A stretch of DNA of 64,000 nt from DATEGZ01 sp035279905 (GTDB taxonomy: Bacteria; Acidobacteriota; Vicinamibacteria; Vicinamibacterales; SCN-69-37). Of the stretch, positions 34,287-42,061 are shown one piece after another; position 1 is the stretch's first letter; every line of letters starts with the position of its first letter. Under the pieces are notes generated by a model, which ran no database searches, was not told where the DNA came from, and saw only the letters and a program-made list of their open reading frames with translations. A program made the translations under genes and the position numbers. Location of the stretch: the NCBI GenBank assembly GCA_035279905.1, contig DATEGZ010000318.1, positions 51,043 to 115,042 on the forward strand, in the 5' to 3' direction.

Positions 34287-34806
34287 AGTCCGCGGGCCGG
34301 TGATTCGCGTTCAGGCCGCTCGTATTCGGTAAGACCCACACCATCGCCCCGCCGATCGTCTCTTCCTGACGGCCGAACGTCGCGCGCGGCCGATCGAACG
34401 CCGTGCGGTACGCCCCGATTCCAACGATGGCGACGGCGCGCGGCCGAAAGCGCGCGACCTTGCGCGCGAGCCGTCGCGCGCCCGCGCGCAGCTCCGCAGG
34501 ATCGAGCTCATCGGCGGCGACCGTCGCGCGTTTCACCAGGTTCGTCACCCCGACGCCCGCGGCCAGCATCGCGTCGCGCTCCCACGGATGGAGCCGGCGC
34601 GGCGTGAAGCCCGCGGCGTGGAGCGCCGGCCAGAAGCGATTTCCGGGCCGCGCGAAATGGCAGCCCGTCGCCGCCGAGTACAGGCCGGGATTGATGCCGC
34701 AGAACAGCACGTCGAGCCCGGGCGCGATCACGTCGCGGATCGATTTGCCGACCGCGGCGCGGAGGTCGGCGGGCGTGGGTTTCTGAGGCGGCATCGTCAT
34801 GAGCAC
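34180..34806 (-). CDS. mug: Mug/TDG-type uracil (mismatch) DNA glycosylase
   Basis: The 208-residue product fits the family-2 uracil-DNA glycosylases, which remove uracil or thymine from G mismatches. It has VLFCGINPGLYSAATG, with the Asn of the INPG motif, FARPGNRFWPALHAAGF in the base pocket, and NTSGLNANH in the DNA-intercalating loop. The last 35 residues (RTTRRPSTDRTSVRSRG) are basic, disordered-looking and coded in the part that overlaps the acetyltransferase gene; they are probably a recent extension. Starts at 34806, 34800 and 34794 are possible; the last gives MPPQKPT. Confidence 0.9.
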   Translation of the reverse strand: MLMTMPPQKPTPADLRAAVGKSIRDVIAPGLDVLFCGINPGLYSAATGCHFARPGNRFWPALHAAGFTPRRLHPWERDAMLAAGVGVTNLVKRATVAADELDPAELRAGARRLARKVARFRPRAVAIVGIGAYRTAFDRPRATFGRQEETIGGAMVWVLPNTSGLNANHRPADFTRAFLALRRAAARTTRRPSTDRTSVRSRGTRRRA

Positions 34807-34845
34807 GTTACACGCAGAGATGCGTCGTTTTCATGTATAACGTGC
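34803..34845. promoter_or_regulatory. Inverted repeat at the lactate permease promoter
   Basis: GCACGTTA (34803-34810) and TAACGTGC (34838-34845) are perfect complements 27 bases apart. The second overlaps TATAAC, a possible -10 box whose transcript would start almost at ATG 34851. It may bind a dimeric regulator such as a GntR-type lactate repressor, but no such gene is nearby. Confidence 0.35.
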
Positions 34846-34850
34846 CTGCT

Positions 34851-36533
34851 ATGTGGCAGCACAACTACGCACCGGTCGGCGGAAGCCTTGGGTTGAGCGC
34901 GATTGCGGCCGCAGTCCCCATCGCTGTGCTGTTTCTCATGCTCGGCGTTGCGCGGAAGCCGGCATGGATGTCCTCGCTCACCGCGCTCCTCTCCGCGCTC
35001 ATCGTGTCGCTGGCCGTCTACGGCATGCCGTTCAACCTGGCGATCATCTCCGCGATCTACGGCGCGGCGTACGGCCTGTTTCCGATCGCGTGGGTCGTGT
35101 TCGCCTCGATGATGCTCTATCGGCTCGCGGTGGACACGGGAAAATTCGAGATCATCAAGGACTCGGTCGGCAGCCTGACGAACGACCGGCGGCTGCAGGC
35201 GCTCTTCATTGCATTCTCGTTCGGCGCGTTCATCGAAGGCGCGGCAGGATTCGGCGCGCCGGTCGCGGTCGCGGGCGCGATGCTCGCGGGCCTCGGCTTC
35301 AATCCGTTCTTCGCCGCGGGCATCTGCCTGCTCGCCAACACGTCGCCGGTCGCGTTCGGATCGATCGGCATCCCGGTGATCACGCTCGCCAACGTCACGG
35401 GATTGCCGGTCCTCGCGCTCAGCGCGATGGTCGGGCGCCTCTGCGCGATGATGTCGGTCCTGATTCCCGGCTACCTGCTCATCGTCATGGCGGGACGCGA
35501 ACGCGCGATGCAGGTGCTGCCCGCAGTCGCTGCGTGCGGCGTGTCGTTTGCCGGCGCGCAATTGCTCGTCTCCAACCTCGTCGGCCCCGAGCTCACGGAC
35601 ATCCTCAGCTCGCTCACGTGCATCATCGTCATGGTCGGGGTGTTGAAGTTCTGGAAACCGAAGACGATCATGCGGCTCGAGGGCGATCACGACGCCACGC
35701 TCACGACGCGCGCGCACGCGGCCGGCGATGTCTTCATGGCGTGGCTGCCCTACCTGCTCCTCGTGGTTGCCGTGCTCATCGTCGGGCATCCGTCGATCAA
35801 GGCGGACATCGACAAGTGGACGAACGGCCTGATCGCGGGGCTCTCGCTCAAGAGCGCCACGGTCCTGAACGGGATTAACGTCCCGGGCCTGCACAACCAG
35901 ATCACGCGCATCCCCCCGGTCGTCGCCAAGCCCGCGCCGTACGCCGCGGTGTTCACGCTCAACTGGCTGAGCGCGGCCGGCACGGCCTGCTTCCTGGCGC
36001 TGCTCGCGGCCGCGGCGTTCCTGCGCGTGGGGCCGAAGCGGATCGCTGGCCTCTACGTCGCGACGTTCAAACAGATGTCGAAGGCCATCGTCACGATCGC
36101 GGCGATGCTCGCGCTCGCGTACCTGATGAACTACTCGGGGATGACGTCGACGCTCGGCCTGGCGCTCGCGGCGACGGGCGTCGCGTTTCCGTTCTTCAGC
36201 GCCGTCGTCGGCTGGCTCGGCGTGTTCCTGACGGGCAGCGACACGTCGGCGAACGCGCTCTTCGGCAACCTTCAGGTCGTCACCGCCAACGCGCTCGGTC
36301 TCAACCCGATTCTCACGGCGTCGGTGAACTCGGCCGCGGGCGTGATGGGCAAGATGATTTCGATCCAGAGCATCGCGGTCGCCGTCGCGGCCACCGGCAT
36401 GTCCACCGCGGATGAGAGCCGCCTGTTCCGCTTCACGATCAAGCACAGCGTGCTGCTGATGACCGTGATGGGGATCATCGCGCTGCTCTACGCGTACGTG
36501 TTCACCGGACTTGTGCCGGCGATGCCAAAATAG
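34851..36533 (+). CDS. lldP: L-lactate permease
   Basis: The product is a 560-residue membrane protein with about 12-14 hydrophobic helices, of the LctP/LldP lactate permease family. The N-terminus MWQHNYAPVGGSLGLSA matches the family's MW...Y.P pattern, and the conserved loop AFIEGAAGFGAPVAVAGAML and NTSPVAFGSIGIPVITLA are present. It imports L-lactate or related 2-hydroxy acids with protons. Start 34851 was chosen for that family N-terminus; ATG 34833 adds six residues. There is no ribosome-binding site before either, and the mRNA could be almost leaderless. No lactate dehydrogenase gene lies nearby. Confidence 0.92.
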   Translation: MWQHNYAPVGGSLGLSAIAAAVPIAVLFLMLGVARKPAWMSSLTALLSALIVSLAVYGMPFNLAIISAIYGAAYGLFPIAWVVFASMMLYRLAVDTGKFEIIKDSVGSLTNDRRLQALFIAFSFGAFIEGAAGFGAPVAVAGAMLAGLGFNPFFAAGICLLANTSPVAFGSIGIPVITLANVTGLPVLALSAMVGRLCAMMSVLIPGYLLIVMAGRERAMQVLPAVAACGVSFAGAQLLVSNLVGPELTDILSSLTCIIVMVGVLKFWKPKTIMRLEGDHDATLTTRAHAAGDVFMAWLPYLLLVVAVLIVGHPSIKADIDKWTNGLIAGLSLKSATVLNGINVPGLHNQITRIPPVVAKPAPYAAVFTLNWLSAAGTACFLALLAAAAFLRVGPKRIAGLYVATFKQMSKAIVTIAAMLALAYLMNYSGMTSTLGLALAATGVAFPFFSAVVGWLGVFLTGSDTSANALFGNLQVVTANALGLNPILTASVNSAAGVMGKMISIQSIAVAVAATGMSTADESRLFRFTIKHSVLLMTVMGIIALLYAYVFTGLVPAMPK

Positions 36534-36547
36534 GCCGGAGGCGTCAC

Positions 36548-37369
36548 ATGAGACGGATCGGGCGAGCTGCGGCGGTCACTGCGGGCTGGATCGTTCTGTC
36601 GGTCGTGATGACGCCGGCGCAGAGTGGCCCAGATGGTGTTCACCCGTGCGGATGGACTCCACCGCAAGAGCCGCCCCCTAAGGGCGAGACGCGCGCCAAC
36701 ATCGAGTGGTATTCGGACGCGAACGTCCAGTCCGGACCCAACGACATCTGGAACTTCGCGCGCTCGGTTGCCAATCGCGACAAGGCGCCTCATCACATTC
36801 ACTGGGAGGCCGCGCGCATGACCACGGACCTCGACCAGGGTTTCCAGGCGTGGACGTGCGTCAAGGGCAAGATCGGCCGCAATCTCGACGACGGCAAGCT
36901 GTTCTACGGCAACTTGCCAACCGAGTCGATCCCGACGACGGTCTACGTAGGCAAGGACGAAGCGCCTGGCGTCGTCGCACCGAACCACATCATCCCGCTC
37001 GAAACGACGTACATGGTCGGCAAGCTGCGCACGGTGAAGCCGGGGGACATGCAGGTGGCGGTTTCGATCTCGTCAACCGTCGCTGGATCCACCGCGCGCT
37101 GGGAACTGAAGAACCTGACGCCGACCTCTCTGCGTTTCACGCTGGCCGTCAAAGGCGTCGGCGACCGGCAGTGGCTCAGCGCCGCCGGCGGTCGCGTGCT
37201 CGAAGGCAACACAACGATCGCGGCGACCGCGCCAGTCGCGTCCAATGACGTGATCAGCCGCCAGCGCATCCCGCTCACGCTTCAGGTTCTTGCCGGGCAG
37301 CAGATTGCCGCGATCGACGTGGACCTGTACATCCCGACCGCACGAATCGGTGCCGGCGCAGTCCGATGA
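36548..37369 (+). CDS. Secreted hypothetical protein
   Basis: The 273-residue product has a signal peptide (about residues 1-25, ending MTPAQS). The mature protein has two Cys residues that could pair (HPCGWTPPQEPP and QAWTCVKGKIG) and a beta-sandwich-like C-terminal half (TVKPGDMQVAVSISSTVAGS). I recognise no family. GGAGG lies 9 bases before the ATG. Its stop overlaps the start of the membrane protein gene (ATGA), so they are co-translated. Confidence 0.65.
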   Translation: MRRIGRAAAVTAGWIVLSVVMTPAQSGPDGVHPCGWTPPQEPPPKGETRANIEWYSDANVQSGPNDIWNFARSVANRDKAPHHIHWEAARMTTDLDQGFQAWTCVKGKIGRNLDDGKLFYGNLPTESIPTTVYVGKDEAPGVVAPNHIIPLETTYMVGKLRTVKPGDMQVAVSISSTVAGSTARWELKNLTPTSLRFTLAVKGVGDRQWLSAAGGRVLEGNTTIAATAPVASNDVISRQRIPLTLQVLAGQQIAAIDVDLYIPTARIGAGAVR

Positions 37370-37773
37370 ACGAAGACTTCAAGACGCGGCTCACCGCCGG
37401 CATCGTCTCCGCGCTGATTCCCATCGGCGCGGACTTCATGAAGATCCTGCCGGAAGAATTGCGGCCGATTCCTCGATTCGAGCCGGCAATTACCTTCGCC
37501 ACGATGCTGTGCGCAGGGTTCGCGTGCGCCACGGCGCTGTTCATGTTGCCCAAGCCGCTGCCAAAGGCCGACCGCGGCAAGTGGGCGCGCTGGGCGATCT
37601 TATGGCTCGCCTTTGCGGCGGTTGGGTTCACCGCCTACTACGAGCTCGGCATGAACCTGTCATCGACGGCAAACGAGACTCCGATCCTCATCATCGGCGC
37701 ATGGGCCGTCTCCGTGGCCTGCGTCACCGCCGCGTTCACGATCGTCGGCAGCAGCCTGCCGAAGGGCGCCTGA
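37366..37773 (+). CDS. Small membrane protein of unknown function
   Basis: The 135-residue product has four likely membrane helices (residues 10-25, 44-62, 76-92 and 107-127) and short loops. It is coupled to the secreted protein gene upstream by a 4-base overlap. No family is recognised; the shape resembles small holin-like or accessory channel proteins. It ends 12 bases before the VOC gene. Confidence 0.65.
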   Translation: MNEDFKTRLTAGIVSALIPIGADFMKILPEELRPIPRFEPAITFATMLCAGFACATALFMLPKPLPKADRGKWARWAILWLAFAAVGFTAYYELGMNLSSTANETPILIIGAWAVSVACVTAAFTIVGSSLPKGA

Positions 37774-37785
37774 TAGGATATCGGT

Positions 37786-38172
37786 GTGAAAATCGAGCAC
37801 ACCGCCTACCAAGTTCAGGATCCCGTCGCGCTTGCCGCGTGGTACGTCGCGCACCTCGGGCTCACCGTCAAGCGCAAGCAGACCGCCTCACCCTTCGGCT
37901 ACTTCCTGGCCGACGACGGCGACGCCGTGATGCTGGAGTTCTACAACAACCCGAAGGCGCGCGTGCCGGACTACCGCGCGATCGATCCGCTCGTGCTGCA
38001 CATCGCGTTTCGCGCGGACGATGTCGCGGCGACGCGCGATCGGCTGATGAAAGCGGGGGCGACGCCCGAAGGTGGCGTCACCACCAACGACACTGGGGAT
38101 ACCGTCGCCATGCTGCGGGATCCGTGGGGCATTCCTGTGCAACTCGTCAGTCGCGTCCAGCGGATGATCTAG
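37786..38172 (+). CDS. VOC-family (glyoxalase/dioxygenase-fold) protein
   Basis: The 128-residue product is a single vicinal-oxygen-chelate unit made of two beta-alpha-beta-beta-beta halves. It starts IEHTAYQVQDPVALAAWYVAHLG, has a middle DAVMLEFYNNPKARVPD and LHIAFRADDVAATRDRLMKA, and ends MLRDPWGIPVQLVSR. Candidate metal ligands are His4 (IEHTAYQ), Glu46 (MLEFYN) and the late DPWG site with its following Gln. Members bind metal to isomerise glyoxal adducts, cleave aromatic rings or sequester drugs; which applies here is unknown. The start is a GTG. It lies 2 bases before the cupin gene. Confidence 0.82.
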   Translation: MKIEHTAYQVQDPVALAAWYVAHLGLTVKRKQTASPFGYFLADDGDAVMLEFYNNPKARVPDYRAIDPLVLHIAFRADDVAATRDRLMKAGATPEGGVTTNDTGDTVAMLRDPWGIPVQLVSRVQRMI

Positions 38173-38174
38173 TC

Positions 38175-38513
38175 ATGCGACTCTCTCTCGCCCTGCTCAT
38201 GCTCGCCGTCGTCACGCCGCAGCAGCCCGCGATGCAGCGGCTGCCGCAGTTCGAGAACGACCGCGCCGTGTCGTGGAAGAGCGTGATTCCTCCGCACACC
38301 GAATCCACGCTCCATCGCCACGACCGCTACCGGTCGATCATCGCGATCGTCGGCGGCGATCTGAAAACCGTCACGGAGTCGGGCGAAACCGTCGTCACGC
38401 ACTACGAAACGGGCAAGGCCTACTGGCAGGCGCCGATGCCGCCGGGCGTGATGCACAAGGACGTCAACGACACGGGCAAAACCATCGAGCTGGTCGTCGT
38501 CGAGATCAAATAG
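38175..38513 (+). CDS. Cupin-domain protein, secreted
   Basis: The 112-residue product has a short signal peptide (residues 1-15, LLMLAVVTP) and one cupin barrel. It has VIPPHTESTLHRHDRYRSI (His pair in the first cupin motif) and the second motif AYWQAPMPPGVMHKDVNDTG. The two His, one Glu-like and one late His could bind a metal such as Mn or Fe. Single-domain cupins of this kind are dioxygenases, isomerases or binding proteins. It follows the VOC gene by 2 bases, so both probably belong to one transcript. Confidence 0.78.
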   Translation: MRLSLALLMLAVVTPQQPAMQRLPQFENDRAVSWKSVIPPHTESTLHRHDRYRSIIAIVGGDLKTVTESGETVVTHYETGKAYWQAPMPPGVMHKDVNDTGKTIELVVVEIK

Positions 38514-38578
38514 GACCGCAGGCGGCGATCCCTGTCGGGCCGGGCACACGTCATTTTCGCGTGCTATCCTGTCAAAAC

Positions 38579-38974
38579 ATGCGTTGGACCCGGTCGCAGC
38601 TCGCGCGTATTGCCGGCGCCTGGCTGGTGTTCCACCTGTGCCTCTTCGTGTCCGCGCCGACGGCGATTTGCTGCACGATGTCGGCTGAGAATGCTGGTGT
38701 CGAGTGCACGTGCGACCACTCGGACGGCGGCATGTGCCCGATGCACCACACGCGGTCGCACGGGATGCCCGCGGCGAATTCTCACTCATGCGCCTGCCGC
38801 GGCACGACGGATCCCGTCGCCGCGCTGGCCGCGTTCATGACGGGTCCGATCGCTGTGCTCGTGCCGGCGACGTCCGTCGTCGCGCCGGCGCCGGCGTCCA
38901 CGGTCGCCGCGACGTTTTTCCCCGCGCCGATCGACTCGTCGTTCGTTCCTGATTCGCCGCCACCTCGAAGCTAG
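38579..38974 (+). CDS. Cys/His/Met-rich exported small protein, probable metal binding
   Basis: The 131-residue product starts with a signal-like helix (residues 10-28). It then has a dense cluster of soft-metal ligands in residues 31-78 (ICCTM, ECTCDHSDGGMCPMHHTR, HSCAC). A second hydrophobic stretch follows near residues 82-105, and the C-terminus is proline-rich (SFVPDSPPPRS). The layout resembles small copper-linked proteins encoded just before TonB-dependent receptors in related genomes. A role in copper or another soft metal's binding outside the cytoplasm is an inference. Three stem-loops and then the TonB receptor gene follow. Confidence 0.65.
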   Translation: MRWTRSQLARIAGAWLVFHLCLFVSAPTAICCTMSAENAGVECTCDHSDGGMCPMHHTRSHGMPAANSHSCACRGTTDPVAALAAFMTGPIAVLVPATSVVAPAPASTVAATFFPAPIDSSFVPDSPPPRS

Positions 38975-39000
38975 CTCGTTCCACGGTCACTGCACATCAC

Positions 39001-39061
39001 GGACCCGAAGGTCCGGAGCGATCGATCGCTCATGCGCGCCGCCTGGCGGCGTCCGCGCATG
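39001..39061 (+). promoter_or_regulatory. Three consecutive stem-loops in the TonB receptor leader
   Basis: Three hairpins lie back to back: GGACC-CGAA-GGTCC (39001-39014), the 16-base palindrome GAGCGATCGATCGCTC (39016-39031), and a long GC-rich stem from CATGCGCG to CGCGCATG (39031-39061). No U-run follows, so they look more like an RNA control or processing element than a simple terminator. They lie between the Cys/His-rich gene and the receptor gene. Confidence 0.5.
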
Positions 39062-39104
39062 CTTGGCCATTTCGTGGATTGAAGGCTTCGAGGAGTCACA
39101 GTCA

Positions 39105-41969
39105 ATGCATCGTCATTTCGTTCGCGGCGTGATCGCGGCAGCGTGCTGCTGCGTCGTCGCGACGGCTCGTCCTGCCGCCGCGCAGGAGACCGTCAACTAC
39201 GCAAGCTTGAGCGGCCGCGTCGTCGATCAACAGAACGGCGTCGTCCCGGGCGCGCATGTGAGCGCTCGGCAGACAGAGACCAACATCGCCGCTGAGGCCG
39301 TCACCGATTCCGAAGGACGCTTCCGCTTTCCGTACCTGCGAATCGGGCCGTACGACGTCAAAGTGCACGTGCAGGGGTTCAAGGACGTCACGCGCGACGT
39401 GCGCCTCACCGTCGGCTCGGCGTTCGACATCACCATCACGCTCGCCGTGGCGGACGTCGACACGAGCGTCAACGTCACGGCCGAGACCGTCCTCGAGGCG
39501 GCCCGAAGCCAGATCGCGGGCACGGTGCCGCAGGCCGAGGTCGAGCGGCTGCCGATGAACGGCCGGAATGTTCTCGACATCGCGCTGCTGATTCCGGGCG
39601 TCTCGCCGACCAACATCGGCAGCACGCAACTGTTCGCCGAGACGTCAGCCGTGCCGGGCCAGGGGATTTCCGTCGGCAGCCAGCGCAATCTGTCGAACAA
39701 CTTCATCGTCGACGGCCTCTCGTCGAACGACGATGCCGCGGGATTGACGGGCATGACGTACGGCGCAGACGCCGTCGAGCAGGTCCAGGTCGTCACGTCG
39801 GGCGGGCAAGCCGAGCTCGGCCGTGCGTTGGGCGGCTACGTGAACGTCGTCACGAGGAGCGGCACGAACGCGAATCACGGCACGTTGTACGACTTCATCC
39901 GCGACGACAGTCTCAACGCAGCCAACGCGCTGTCGGGCACGAAGCTGCCGATGAACCAGCAGCAATATGGCTTCAGCTTTGGCGGACCCATCGTGCACAA
40001 CCGCACCTTCTTCTTCGCCAACTTCGAACAGCGCCTGCTCGATCAGACCGGGCTCGTGACGATCTCGCCCGCGAGCGTGCAGCTCATCAACGCGAAGCTG
40101 GCGGTCACCGGTTATCCAGGTTCGCCGGTCAGCACCGGCATCTATCCGAATCCGGTGCACAGCGTGAATCTCCTCGGCAAGGTCGACCATCAGATCAGCG
40201 CCGCCGATCAGTTCACCGTACGATACGCGCTCTATGACGTCACCTCGGACAACTCGCGCGGCGCAGGCGCGCTCAACGCGCCCACGGCGTCGGCCGGCCT
40301 GGACAACGTGGACCATTCGATTGGCTTCGGCAACACCTGGTCGTGGTCCGGAGCGACGGTCAACGAGACGCGGGTGCAAATCGCGCACGGCGATCTGAAA
40401 GCGCTGCCGAGCGACCCGATCGGGCCCGCGGTCAGCATCACGAACGTCGCCTCGTTCGGCACGCTGTCGAACAGTCCGACGCGACGCGTGAACACGATGT
40501 TTCAGCTCGTGGACAATCTGTCGCATCAGGCCGGCGCTCACGCGCTCAGGTTCGGCGTGGACATTCTCTACAACGACGACACGATCACGTTTCCGCGGTC
40601 CTCGCAGGGCGCGTACACGTTCAGCTCGCTCGCGACGTTTCTGACAGGCACGTACAGCGGCTTCAGCCAGACATTTGGGGATCCCAGCGTCACGCAGACC
40701 AATCCGAATCTCGGGATCTACATGCAGGACGAGTGGCGCGCCGGATCGCGGCTCACGTTGAACCTCGGCCTGCGGTACGACCTGCAGTGGCTCGATACCA
40801 TCACCACCGACACGAACAACCTCTCGCCGCGGGCCGGGTTCGCGTGGTCGCCGTCGGCGTCGCAGAACGTGATCGTTAGGGGCAACGCCGGCCTGTTCTT
40901 CGACCGCGTGCCGCTCCGCGCGGTCGCCAACGCGATGCTGTCGGCCGGCAACACGACGGACGTCGACGCTCTGCATCAGCCCGGTGTGTCCGGGTTATTG
41001 CCAGCGCAGGACGGCGCGCCGGTCTTCCCGAGCATCCTGCCGGCGCGCATCCTGACGACCACGCTTGTGGACTTCACAACGATGGATCGTCAACTGCAGA
41101 ACGCGTACTCGAAGCAGGCCAGCATCGAGGTCGATCGCTCGCTGGGACACGGACGAACCGTGAGCGTGGGCTATCAGTACGTGCAGGGCGATCACCTGCT
41201 CATGCAGGTGAACCAGAACGTCGCGACATGCGTCCAGGCCGGTAACAACAACGGCTGCCGTCCGAACCCGGCGTACCGAAACAACAACCAGTACTCGTCC
41301 GTGGGCTCGTCGAACTATCACGGCCTGCACGTCTCATTCGTGCAGCGGCCGACCGCCTGGGCGAGCCTGCGCGTCAGCTACACGCTGTCGAAGTCGATGA
41401 ACGATCTGGGCGAAGCGTTCTTCAGCCAGCCGATCGACCCGACGGACATCAGGCGCGACTGGGGCCGTTCCGACGACGATCAGCGCCATCGTCTCGTGAT
41501 CAACGGCACGGTGAATTCGTCGATGGCGCCAGCGACGACGACATGGCAGCGCATCAGCCACGGCTTCGTGCTGAGCACGATGCTGCAGTACTACTCGGCG
41601 CTGCCTTTCAACATCACGTCGGGCGTCGTCAGCCTGCAAGGTTCGACCGGGCGCCCGCTCGCCGACGGCGGAACGGTGGCGACGAATTTCGACGTGCGGT
41701 CAGTGGTGTTCATTCCCAGGAACGCTGGCGTCGGCAGCGACTTCTTCAGTCTCAATCTCCGGCTGAGCCGCGCGTTCCGGGTGTCGCGCGACGTGAAGAT
41801 CGACGGACTCGTCGAGGCCTTCAACGTGACGAATCGCGTGAACAATCTGACGAGAAACACCAGCTGGGGCCCCGGCGCGTATCCGGCGAGCCCGTCGGCG
41901 ACGTTCAACCAGATCACCGCGGTTGGCGATCCGCGAACGTTTCAGATCGGTTTCCGCGTGACGTTCTGA
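39105..41969 (+). CDS. Oar-like TonB-dependent outer-membrane receptor
   Basis: The product has 954 residues: a signal peptide (residues 1-27), then a carboxypeptidase regulatory-like domain (residues 30-115: LSGRVVDQQNGVVPGAHVSA and TDSEGRFRFPYL). A plug domain (about 125-250, LPMNGRNVLDIALLIPGV) and a long beta-barrel that ends TFQIGFRVTF follow. This is the Oar-like family typical of Acidobacteriota, thought to import or bind large or metal-bound substrates with energy from TonB. GAGGAG 9 bases before ATG 39105 sets the start. The Cys/His-rich protein encoded upstream suggests a metal link. The stop abuts the large palindrome at 41970. Confidence 0.92.
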   Translation: MHRHFVRGVIAAACCCVVATARPAAAQETVNYASLSGRVVDQQNGVVPGAHVSARQTETNIAAEAVTDSEGRFRFPYLRIGPYDVKVHVQGFKDVTRDVRLTVGSAFDITITLAVADVDTSVNVTAETVLEAARSQIAGTVPQAEVERLPMNGRNVLDIALLIPGVSPTNIGSTQLFAETSAVPGQGISVGSQRNLSNNFIVDGLSSNDDAAGLTGMTYGADAVEQVQVVTSGGQAELGRALGGYVNVVTRSGTNANHGTLYDFIRDDSLNAANALSGTKLPMNQQQYGFSFGGPIVHNRTFFFANFEQRLLDQTGLVTISPASVQLINAKLAVTGYPGSPVSTGIYPNPVHSVNLLGKVDHQISAADQFTVRYALYDVTSDNSRGAGALNAPTASAGLDNVDHSIGFGNTWSWSGATVNETRVQIAHGDLKALPSDPIGPAVSITNVASFGTLSNSPTRRVNTMFQLVDNLSHQAGAHALRFGVDILYNDDTITFPRSSQGAYTFSSLATFLTGTYSGFSQTFGDPSVTQTNPNLGIYMQDEWRAGSRLTLNLGLRYDLQWLDTITTDTNNLSPRAGFAWSPSASQNVIVRGNAGLFFDRVPLRAVANAMLSAGNTTDVDALHQPGVSGLLPAQDGAPVFPSILPARILTTTLVDFTTMDRQLQNAYSKQASIEVDRSLGHGRTVSVGYQYVQGDHLLMQVNQNVATCVQAGNNNGCRPNPAYRNNNQYSSVGSSNYHGLHVSFVQRPTAWASLRVSYTLSKSMNDLGEAFFSQPIDPTDIRRDWGRSDDDQRHRLVINGTVNSSMAPATTTWQRISHGFVLSTMLQYYSALPFNITSGVVSLQGSTGRPLADGGTVATNFDVRSVVFIPRNAGVGSDFFSLNLRLSRAFRVSRDVKIDGLVEAFNVTNRVNNLTRNTSWGPGAYPASPSATFNQITAVGDPRTFQIGFRVTF

Positions 41970-42061
41970 AAATGACGCCGGGAGTAGTTTTTACAAATGG
42001 CGTCATCAACAACCCACGCAAGAGCTTGCGCCATTTGTAAAAACTACTCCCGGCGTCATTT
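41970..42061. repeat. Long palindrome between convergent genes, diverged family member
   Basis: Perfect 33-base arms (41970-42002 and 42029-42061) flank a 26-base loop that itself contains CGCAAG/CTTGCG. Within the arm, TGACGCC pairs with GGCGTCA (41973-41979 and 41999-42005), a nested fold like that of 10785-10892. The arm shares the core CGGGAGTnGTTT with that family. The left arm starts just after the TonB receptor stop, and the right arm contains the stop codon of the PQQ gene, so it would terminate both transcripts. Confidence 0.9.

Noticed and set aside
39001..39061. Stem-loops as a known riboswitch such as cobalamin
   Set aside because: No B12-box or other conserved riboswitch core is visible; only simple hairpins.
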